From the NCBI RefSeq assembly GCF_000238375.3, contig NZ_AHBZ03000014.1, positions 620,001 to 684,000 on the forward strand: a stretch of DNA of 64,000 bases, written 5' to 3'. Of this stretch, positions 54,827 to 64,000 are shown piece after piece. A program made the translations under genes and the position numbers. The DNA is from Pseudoalteromonas citrea. GTDB lineage: Bacteria > Pseudomonadota > Gammaproteobacteria > Enterobacterales > Alteromonadaceae. Positions within the stretch are counted from its first letter, which is position 1, and the number at the start of each line of letters is the position of its first letter. The notes under the pieces are model-generated. The model was given only the letters and a program-made list of their open reading frames with translations. It was not told the DNA's origin and made no database searches.

Positions 54827-57240
54827 TATTGCGACTCCTTATCACTGTCTTCTTCTTTGTCTTCACCATTTACCACATCGGCAATATGCTGCAAACGCGC
54901 TAACGCCAGTGCATTGATACTTGATTCTGGATATTGACCCTGAAGAAGCTCACCCGCTTCAACCCCCGTCAATAAATTCAATGCTTCATCCACCGTTTCC
55001 ACGGCATAAATATGAAAACGACCGGCTTCACTGGCTATAATAATTTCATCATCTAGTACTAAGTTAACCAAATTAGAACGCGGAATAATGACCCCTTGCT
55101 CCCCAGTCAACCCACGCATCTTACATAATTTAAAGAACCCTTCAATCTTCTCGTTAACCCCCCCCACCGCTTGTACTTCGCCGTGCTGGTTAATAGAGCC
55201 CGTTAAGGCTAAAGATTGGTTAATCGGCAATTGCGTAATGGCAGAAATTAAACCACATAACTCAGCCAATGACGCACTATCACCATCGATATATCCGTAG
55301 CTTTGCTCAATCGCAATGTTGGCACTCAACGTTAAACTAAATTCCTGTGCGTACTTATTCCCCAAGTAACCAGTCAACAGCATCACCCCTTTCGAGTGTA
55401 TGGCTTTACCGAGCTCAGCCTCACGCTCAACATCGATGACACCATCTGCACCAGCATACACCGTTGCAGTAATGCGCGCTGGTGTACCAAACGCCGTATC
55501 TCCAATATGGAGTACCGTTAAGCCATTTACCTTACCTACCGCGCTGCCTTGTGTTGCAATAAGCGTATGACCCTCTTTAATATCACTGAGCATATTTTCA
55601 CTCAATTGACCGGTACGGTATTGCTTACCCACAATGGCTTCATCAATATGTTCTGCGGTGATCTCTGTTTCATTGTCTTGCTTGGTATAAAAACTCGCTT
55701 CTGCGACCAACTCCAATACATCAGCAAAACGTGCCGATAGTTTAGTTTGGTGCTCAGCTTGGCGGTAACTAAATTTCAGCAATCGCGACAAAGCGTCAGC
55801 TGTTAAAGTACACGACAAGGTTGTATCGCAATACTCTTGTACTTTACTGATAAATTGATATTGCATCTTGTCTGAGCTTGGTAAGTAATAATCAAAATCC
55901 GCCAGCACCCTAAAGAGTTCAGCAAATTCCTCATCATATTCACCAATGGTGTAATACAGGTCTCGCGAACCCAGTAAAATAATTTTGACATCTAGTGGGA
56001 TCAACTGCGGCCTAAGTGTAAAGCTACTGCCTACTGAATTGTCTTGATAAGGTAAATCATTTTTTATCTGGTGTGTTTTTAATGACAGCTTTAAACCATC
56101 CCACACCTGTGGGTTCGCCAATACTTTGTCAGCGTCCATGATAAGATAACCGCCATTGGCACGGTGCAATGCACCTGCTTGAATAGAACGGTAACTGGTA
56201 ATTAAATTACCTTGTGATGCCGCATATTCTACTTTACCAAAAATATTACCAAACGTTGGGTTCGGTTCGTACACGACTGGCGCAGCGTCACCATCTTTAT
56301 ATTCAATTAAAATGTTCGGCGCAAAAAAGTCACTCAGCATCCCTTTTGAGTCAAAGTCATCTTTCCCTTCTTCGCTCGAGATATCATCATCAAGCCATTC
56401 TAAAACAGCATCAACAATTTCTATCCGTAAATCTTTTAAATAACGAACCACGCCAATATGATTGGCATATTTGTGCTCTAGTGTTTTTATCAACGGCTTT
56501 GTGGCAATTTCAACCGTCAATTTCTTTAAGTTTCTCAGCTTTTCAGAAGACTCTCGCTTCCAACGTGGTAGCTCTATCAATGCTTCTATTAACGCATCCT
56601 CAAGCCCTTCAATGGCTTCAAAGAAATGGCTTTGCATTTTTTCATCTAACGCTGCAAACTCAGCATCATCTAGCTGTTTCCCATTCACTACTGGTGCAAA
56701 ACCAACTTGATTATTTTCTTCCAGTAACGCCACACTTTTGTCAGCAGCTAATTGTTCAACCGCATTCAATGCCGTATCATATTTATTATCAAAATGGCGG
56801 TCTATGGATTTCTTTTTTCGCTGATACCCTGGGTTGTCAAATGCAGCGGGAAACGTATCAGCCACTTCATCTAAAAACTCATCAATATCATCAGCAAGCT
56901 CTTTACTTTGACCTGCTTGCATAAACATTGCGATAGGTTCTCGGTGGTCTTCATAGTTATTAACGTATAACCACTCTTTTGGCGTCTGACGTGTTTTACT
57001 ATGCGCCTTTAACTTGTCTTTCACCATGGTGAAACGACCCAAAGCAGCTTCGCCCATTACAAACACGTTATAGCCTGGCAGCTCCATGCCCAAAGCGAAA
57101 TCAAGCGCCGTTTGCGCACGTTTTTGTCCTATAAAGGAAAGCGACTCGGGATACGGGTTATGAATACAAGTTTGCACGTGACTTAATGACACCGTCGGTG
57201 CAAGCGCGTCTTGAGAAAGTGGGGCTAATTTTTTGGTCAT
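54826..57240 (-). CDS. Lon-family ATP-dependent protease (YcbZ/LonB-like)
   Basis: 804 residues: AAA-type N-terminal part (FIGQKRAQTALDFALG with MGEAALGRFTMV in the Walker A place, so the P-loop is degenerate; GGYLIMDADKVL) and a C-terminal Lon protease domain with GDSASLAELCGLISA (catalytic Ser) and GVNEKIEGFFKLCK (catalytic Lys). The degenerate P-loop fits the YcbZ group, in which ATP use is doubtful. Overlaps FKBP by 1 nt and lies 77 nt from ybeL's stop on the same strand. Confidence 0.9.
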   Translation of the reverse strand: MTKKLAPLSQDALAPTVSLSHVQTCIHNPYPESLSFIGQKRAQTALDFALGMELPGYNVFVMGEAALGRFTMVKDKLKAHSKTRQTPKEWLYVNNYEDHREPIAMFMQAGQSKELADDIDEFLDEVADTFPAAFDNPGYQRKKKSIDRHFDNKYDTALNAVEQLAADKSVALLEENNQVGFAPVVNGKQLDDAEFAALDEKMQSHFFEAIEGLEDALIEALIELPRWKRESSEKLRNLKKLTVEIATKPLIKTLEHKYANHIGVVRYLKDLRIEIVDAVLEWLDDDISSEEGKDDFDSKGMLSDFFAPNILIEYKDGDAAPVVYEPNPTFGNIFGKVEYAASQGNLITSYRSIQAGALHRANGGYLIMDADKVLANPQVWDGLKLSLKTHQIKNDLPYQDNSVGSSFTLRPQLIPLDVKIILLGSRDLYYTIGEYDEEFAELFRVLADFDYYLPSSDKMQYQFISKVQEYCDTTLSCTLTADALSRLLKFSYRQAEHQTKLSARFADVLELVAEASFYTKQDNETEITAEHIDEAIVGKQYRTGQLSENMLSDIKEGHTLIATQGSAVGKVNGLTVLHIGDTAFGTPARITATVYAGADGVIDVEREAELGKAIHSKGVMLLTGYLGNKYAQEFSLTLSANIAIEQSYGYIDGDSASLAELCGLISAITQLPINQSLALTGSINQHGEVQAVGGVNEKIEGFFKLCKMRGLTGEQGVIIPRSNLVNLVLDDEIIIASEAGRFHIYAVETVDEALNLLTGVEAGELLQGQYPESSINALALARLQHIADVVNGEDKEEDSDKESQ

Positions 57241-57317
57241 TATTAACTTCTTATCATCAGCGTCAGTATAAAAACTACTGAGGTAGTGCAGCTAAACCAT
57301 GCGACCTAGTCTGCTCA

Positions 57318-57776
57318 TTATGGAGACAATGCTTTTCTTACAAACTCAGTGTGTTCACATTCAGAACAAGGTGAAATCTCACTGGCATACAGCACGTCCA
57401 ATTTATGATCGCAATTCTTACATACTAATTGTCCCATTGCTATCCATTCACCCGCCTTATAAACACCATCGTGTTCAAAGTCTTGCAAAAGTGCCTGCCA
57501 TTCTAATTGGGTGCGATCTTCTAGTTGCGATAATTCGTACCAAATAGAGGCTTTCATTTCTTGCCATGCTAAGTCATTGTAATGGCGTTGATGAGTACTG
57601 AAATGTTCGAGGTCACGGCTTAGGTAGTAACGATACTGCTGAATTTTTTCTTTTCCAGATTGTTGCAAAGCCTGTTGTTGCTCGACAAACTTTTCAATTA
57701 AGTCATCCAGCTCGTGATCCTTAACGTCTTTTAGCCACTCACTAAAGTGTGTTAACCATTGTTTATAACCAGACAT
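57318..57776 (-). CDS. ybeL: Zinc-ribbon protein YbeL (DUF1451)
   Basis: 152 residues: a helical N-terminus and a C-terminal zinc ribbon (CKNCDHKL ... CSECEHTEF). E. coli ybeL also lies next to leuS, as here, but divergent. Function unknown. Start ATG 57776; GTG 57788 gives four more residues. It is the first of a minus-strand set with the Lon-like gene and FKBP. Confidence 0.88.
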   Translation of the reverse strand: MSGYKQWLTHFSEWLKDVKDHELDDLIEKFVEQQQALQQSGKEKIQQYRYYLSRDLEHFSTHQRHYNDLAWQEMKASIWYELSQLEDRTQLEWQALLQDFEHDGVYKAGEWIAMGQLVCKNCDHKLDVLYASEISPCSECEHTEFVRKALSP

Positions 57777-57950
57777 TTTATACCCCACGTCAGTCTTCTT
57801 ATTGTAACTATAGCTTACTCACGCCGTAACGCGGGGTTCACCCATACAATCGAAGCAACAAAATGGCTGCTAGATACTGTGAATCAGCCTTTATTTGGGG
57901 TATGCTAGCGAACAATTTTTTATTAATTTGCAAGAAGTCTGGAAACGTAG

Positions 57951-60539
<2,589 letters not shown>

Positions 60540-60540
60540 G

Positions 60541-61038
60541 ATGCGCTTTGCTCATTTTGTAAAACACGGAGCAGCGCTTGCGCTGTTCTGTGTTTTGTTA
60601 TCAAGCTGCGGTTTTCATTTAAAAAAAGCCTCATATCTTCCTGATGACTTACGTACTATCACTTTAACAGCTGATAATTCGCGCTCTGAAATATATGAAT
60701 TACTAAAACGTGATTTAGAACGTGCACAAGTTGCGTTACTCCCTAGCGATAGCTCATCACAACATACAACACTGCACTTATATAAAGATACCTTAGAACG
60801 ACAGACGTTGAGCTTGTTTAAAAATGGTCAGGTGGCGCAATATGAATTAGCGTATGCCGTCACTTACCGGGTGATTAGACCGGGTAAAGAACCTGTAGAG
60901 CAAGGATTTGAACTTTATCGTAATTATCAAGATGATCCTGATAATGCACTCGCAAAAGCGAAAGAACTGGATATTATTTTACGTGAGCTTCGCCAACTGG
61001 CCAGTAAACGTATTGTTAGAGAGCTATCACAACTATAA
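60541..61038 (+). CDS. lptE: LPS-assembly lipoprotein LptE
   Basis: 165 residues. Lipoprotein signal with lipobox LSSC at 20-23, then CGFHLKKA, a sequence typical of LptE (C-G-F-x-L). LptE plugs the LptD barrel and delivers LPS to the outer leaflet. Starts 1 nt after the leuS stop and overlaps holA by 1 nt (TAATG). Confidence 0.93.
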   Translation: MRFAHFVKHGAALALFCVLLSSCGFHLKKASYLPDDLRTITLTADNSRSEIYELLKRDLERAQVALLPSDSSSQHTTLHLYKDTLERQTLSLFKNGQVAQYELAYAVTYRVIRPGKEPVEQGFELYRNYQDDPDNALAKAKELDIILRELRQLASKRIVRELSQL

Positions 61039-62078
61039 TGCGTAGTTATGCAAACCAACTCGCCAGTCACTTAAATAAAGCATTACACCCTTTTTACATG
61101 GTGTTTGGTGAAGAGCCTTTTCAAGAGGCACAATGTGTCTACGAAATAAAACAAGCAGCAAAAAAACAAGGCTTTGACGAAGTTGTTAAATTCAACTTAT
61201 TACCTGGGTTTGATTGGCAAGAATTACTTGCACAATATAACAGCATGTCACTGTTTAGCGATCGCACCTTAATTGAGTTGGACTTAAACCAACTAAAACC
61301 CGGTACCCCAGGTAGCCAGGCATTCAAATCTCTCACTGAGTATCTCAACCCAGATGTCATCGTGATCATCAAAGGGTGTAAAGCGGGTCAAGACATTCAA
61401 CGTAGTGCCTGGTTTAAAGCACTCGATAAGCACGGGCTATTTATCCCCTGCTATACACTCTCAGGTAACCATTTACACCGTTGGCTAGATACACAATGTA
61501 AACAATTGCAGCTTAATTTAGCCCATGAAGCAAAAACAAGCTTGCTTGAAGCCACCGAAGGCAATTTACTCGCCACGCATCAAGAACTCGAAAAGCTTTC
61601 TTTGTTGTATAAGCATCAGCCAATAGATCAAACACAAGTACTCAGTGGTCTGCTCAATCAGGCGAAGTTTGATATCTTTGACTTAAATGTGGCTTTATTA
61701 CAAGGTAATGCGAATACAGCGGTTAAAGTGCTGTTAAAACTTGCAGATGACAATATTGAACCAATTAGCATCATTTGGACATTTAATAAAGAAGCCCAAA
61801 CCTTACTTGCTATTAAATTAGGCATGCTAGAAGGGCAAAATATGGCGCAATTGTTTAAGCAAAATAACATTTGGAAAAATCAACAAGCCGCTACCCAGCA
61901 AGCCCTTGAACGGTTGACAATTGAACGACTCCAACAAATCATTCACTTTTTAGCTGAGTTTGATTCAGCCTATAAACGCTCAGCCATGGTTGCACCTTAT
62001 CAAGCTCTTGCCCATATTGCTCTGGCATTTTGTATGCCATTGAATATACCGCTACCTTATCAATATGAAGTAACATAA
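61038..62078 (+). CDS. holA: DNA polymerase III delta subunit
   Basis: 346 residues, the delta clamp-loader subunit of the Pol III holoenzyme. Motifs include FYMVFGEEPFQEAQ at the N-terminus and VALLQGNANTAVKVLLKLADDNIEPISIIWTFNKEAQTL with the collar-domain region. ATG overlaps the lptE stop; nadD follows 2 nt after its stop. Confidence 0.95.
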   Translation: MRSYANQLASHLNKALHPFYMVFGEEPFQEAQCVYEIKQAAKKQGFDEVVKFNLLPGFDWQELLAQYNSMSLFSDRTLIELDLNQLKPGTPGSQAFKSLTEYLNPDVIVIIKGCKAGQDIQRSAWFKALDKHGLFIPCYTLSGNHLHRWLDTQCKQLQLNLAHEAKTSLLEATEGNLLATHQELEKLSLLYKHQPIDQTQVLSGLLNQAKFDIFDLNVALLQGNANTAVKVLLKLADDNIEPISIIWTFNKEAQTLLAIKLGMLEGQNMAQLFKQNNIWKNQQAATQQALERLTIERLQQIIHFLAEFDSAYKRSAMVAPYQALAHIALAFCMPLNIPLPYQYEVT

Positions 62079-62080
62079 CC

Positions 62081-62710
62081 ATGATTGCTTTATTCGGTGG
62101 GACATTCGATCCTATTCACAGTGGCCACCTGAATATGGCCCGAAACTGCGTCGCCCAATTGTCGTTAACGCAATTACATTTTTTACCATGTGCATTGCCA
62201 GTACATAAAGCCGCACCCGGCATTACTGAGCAACACCGTTTAGCCATGCTCAGTCTTGCAATACAAAACAACCCACACTTTGCTCTGGATACTCGCGAAC
62301 TACAGCGTGAAGGCCCGTCCTACTCTCTACTTAGTATTCAAGAGTGCCGTGCTGAAAACCCAGATACGCCACTGCTTTTTTTAATGGGTATGGACTCATT
62401 TAACAACTTACCTAGCTGGTTTGAATGGCAAAAAATCACATCCTTATGCCACATTATTGTCTATCAAAGACCAGGGGAAGTTCGTTCGAGTAACGACGTA
62501 CTTAGCACCTACCTGAGTAACTGCGAAATAACGGAACCGACCCTATTGCGCAGTCGTCTAGGTGGATTATGCTATTTTTTGACCGGTACTGTAGAAGATG
62601 TGTCATCCAGTGAAATTCGCGAACGCTTAAAACATCAACAACATACGGAACGTTTCTTAGAACCGAAAGTCAGAGAGTATATTCGTAAACATAACTTGTA
62701 TGCTGATTAA
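62081..62710 (+). CDS. nadD: Nicotinate-mononucleotide adenylyltransferase
   Basis: 209 residues. GGTFDPIHSGH at 6-16 is the nucleotidyltransferase H-x-G-H-type motif; SSSEIRERL is the second ATP-binding motif. Makes NaAD for NAD synthesis. It follows holA by 2 nt and precedes rsfS by about 55 nt. Confidence 0.97.
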   Translation: MIALFGGTFDPIHSGHLNMARNCVAQLSLTQLHFLPCALPVHKAAPGITEQHRLAMLSLAIQNNPHFALDTRELQREGPSYSLLSIQECRAENPDTPLLFLMGMDSFNNLPSWFEWQKITSLCHIIVYQRPGEVRSSNDVLSTYLSNCEITEPTLLRSRLGGLCYFLTGTVEDVSSSEIRERLKHQQHTERFLEPKVREYIRKHNLYAD

Positions 62711-62764
62711 GGTCTTTTGCTGTGCTAAAATCGCCGACTATTTTATAACTTAAGAGAAAATCAG

Positions 62765-63082
62765 TTGAATTCAGAGCAACTTTTAGACTTTGCATTAGAC
62801 AAAGTTGATGATATGAAAGCCCGTGACGTTGTTAAATTAGACGTAAGAGATGTATCGACCGTAACAGATTACCTTGTTGTTTGTTCAGGCAATTCAAAGC
62901 GTCATGTACAATCAATCGCGGACAACGTAGCAAAAGCTGCACGCCATGCCGGTGAAGAGCCTCTTGGCCAAGAAGGGCAAGATGTAGGTGAGTGGGTACT
63001 GGTTGATTTAGGTGATGTCGTTGTTCACGTCATGCAAGACCAAACTCGTAGCCTATATGATCTAGAGAAACTTTGGGGCTAA
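62765..63082 (+). CDS. rsfS: Ribosome silencing factor RsfS
   Basis: 105 residues, equal to the E. coli length. RsfS binds L14 and blocks subunit joining. Motifs: [24 protein letters not shown] and [26 protein letters not shown]. Start is TTG 62765 with AAGAGA upstream. Stop overlaps none; rlmH starts 2 nt later. Confidence 0.96.
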   Translation: MNSEQLLDFALDKVDDMKARDVVKLDVRDVSTVTDYLVVCSGNSKRHVQSIADNVAKAARHAGEEPLGQEGQDVGEWVLVDLGDVVVHVMQDQTRSLYDLEKLWG

Positions 63083-63084
63083 CT

Positions 63085-63555
63085 TTGAAAATACAATTGG
63101 TTGCCGTTGGCACAAAGATGCCAGCATGGGTCGAAACAGGATTTAAAGAATATCAACGTCGCTTTCCAAAAGACATGGCGCTAGAGCTACTAGAGATCCC
63201 TGCCGGAAAACGCGGGAAAAATGCTGATATTAAAAGGATTTTGCAAGTCGAAGGAGAGAAAACCTTGGCTGCAATCCCAAAGGGCAACCGAATTGTAACA
63301 CTAGAAGTAACCGGCAAAGCATGGGATACCCATGACTTAGCCAAACATATGCAAAAATGGCAACTCGACGGCAGAGATGTAAGCCTGCTTATTGGTGGTC
63401 CTGAAGGATTAGCACCAAGCTGTATTGCTGCCTCAGAACAAAAATGGTCACTCTCTAATTTAACGCTTCCCCACCCGCTGGTTCGCATTATTGTTGCAGA
63501 AAGCTTGTATCGTGGTTGGAGCTTAAATACAAACCATCCTTACCACCGAGAGTAA
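63085..63555 (+). CDS. rlmH: 23S rRNA (pseudouridine1915-N3)-methyltransferase RlmH
   Basis: 156 residues. SPOUT methyltransferase: LLIGGPEGL (knot, SAM-binding), [12 protein letters not shown] and the C-terminal NTNHPYHRE. Start is TTG 63085 (reading [12 protein letters not shown], as in E. coli) 2 nt beyond the rsfS stop; the upstream reading frame from 63073 would overlap rsfS. Confidence 0.95.
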   Translation: MKIQLVAVGTKMPAWVETGFKEYQRRFPKDMALELLEIPAGKRGKNADIKRILQVEGEKTLAAIPKGNRIVTLEVTGKAWDTHDLAKHMQKWQLDGRDVSLLIGGPEGLAPSCIAASEQKWSLSNLTLPHPLVRIIVAESLYRGWSLNTNHPYHRE

Positions 63556-63564
63556 TTCACGCCT

Positions 63565-64000
63565 ATGCTAAAAAAACGGCCAACCATACGCGACCATTCA
63601 GCTGAAGCAAACCTGTTTGCACGTCGAGCGTTTGTTGGCTTTATTTTTGTTGTGTTACTCATTGGTATGCTCATCATGAACGTATACCACTTACAAGTAA
63701 AAGAATATGACAAATATCAAACTCGTTCTAATGACAATCGCATAAAACTCATCCCTATAGCCCCTAACCGCGGCCTTATATACGACAGAAATGGCGTACT
63801 TCTCGCGGAAAACCGCCCGGTTTATAATTTGGAAGTGGTGCCAGAAGACGTTGATGATTTAGAACAGAACTTAACTGAAGTCTCAAAGCTACTTAATATT
63901 AGTGATGTACAACAAAGTGAGTTTTTAAAAGATATTCGTAAACAGCGCCGTTTCAAAAGCCAAGTGCTTAAAGCCCGTCTTAATGAACAAGAAGTGGCTA
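63565..64000 (+). CDS. mrdA: Penicillin-binding protein 2, 5' part
   Basis: 145 codons of mrdA (PBP2, elongasome transpeptidase), running off the right edge. One N-terminal membrane helix (FVGFIFVVLLIGMLIMNVY) is followed by the PBP dimerisation domain start RSNDNRIKLIPIAPNRGLIYDRNG, the family's R-G-x-I-x-D-R-N. ATG 63565, 9 nt after the rlmH stop. Confidence 0.95.
   Translation, partial: MLKKRPTIRDHSAEANLFARRAFVGFIFVVLLIGMLIMNVYHLQVKEYDKYQTRSNDNRIKLIPIAPNRGLIYDRNGVLLAENRPVYNLEVVPEDVDDLEQNLTEVSKLLNISDVQQSEFLKDIRKQRRFKSQVLKARLNEQEVA

Overview
The window is chromosomal DNA of a marine gammaproteobacterium. Several things point to Pseudoalteromonas or a close relative in the Alteromonadales: the ileS/lspA/ribF/murJ/rpsT block, the ybeL-like gene followed by leuS-lptE-holA-nadD-rsfS-rlmH-mrdA, a syd/queF pair, RadD, a short H-NS-like protein, many surface and degradative genes (GH18 chitinase, TonB-dependent receptor, tricorn-like S41 peptidase) and low-to-moderate GC. 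This assignment is inferred from gene content and protein similarity recalled from memory; no database search was run. No prophage, integron, insertion sequence, CRISPR array, rRNA or tRNA was seen.

Layout. 1-5.5 kb: lspA (partial), ileS, ribF and murJ on the minus strand, then rpsT on the plus strand with its own promoter. 6.2-14.4 kb: receiver-only response regulator, small membrane proteins, SmrA-type protein, GhrA-like dehydrogenase, an OlsF-type ornithine-lipid synthase, a TlpA-like thioredoxin, a TonB-dependent receptor and glutaredoxin. 14.6-19 kb: DeaD helicase, Fe-alcohol dehydrogenase, a HugZ-like PNPOx-fold protein and a P-loop kinase with an in-frame 9-bp tandem repeat. 19.05-19.7 kb: a gene-free stretch that, read on the minus strand, has every hallmark of a CsrB/RsmZ-type CsrA-sequestering RNA. 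19.7-23 kb: GNAT protein, small conserved genes, syd and queF. 23-30.2 kb: a minus-strand operon tamA-tamB-(solute-binding protein)-(periplasmic cyclophilin). 30.4-34.7 kb: RraB-like protein, RadD (with no ordinary start codon), H-NS-like protein, cold-shock protein and pyrC. 34.9-39 kb: GAF-GGDEF-EAL protein, a decayed metE remnant and its regulator metR. 39-50 kb: ElyC-like and Nif3-like proteins, GNATs, chitinase, an EAL phosphodiesterase, a membrane-bound winged-helix regulator, a formylglycine-generating-enzyme-like secreted protein and an SDR. 50.3-57.8 kb: giant S41 peptidase, a small Cys-rich secreted protein, FKBP, Lon-like protease and a YbeL-like protein. 57.9-64 kb: the leuS-lptE-holA-nadD-rsfS-rlmH-mrdA housekeeping run.

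The best candidate for something not described by ordinary gene calling is the minus-strand RNA at about 19,050-19,550. I count about 30 GGA motifs in roughly 480 nt. Several sit in the apical loop of perfect short hairpins whose arms differ in sequence but whose GGA is kept, and the CsrA high-affinity core ACAGGATGT occurs three times. It ends in a strong intrinsic terminator. Upstream lie an 18-bp TGTAAG-N6-CTCACA dyad (GacA/UvrY-type activator site) and a palindrome matching 15 of 19 positions of the Fur-box consensus, which would join carbon-storage control to iron. Other points worth checking are radD apparently starting at ATT just behind the hns terminator, the eroded metE beside an intact metR, a G8 tract inside the membrane regulator gene, and the substrate-binding protein and cyclophilin coupled to the TAM genes.
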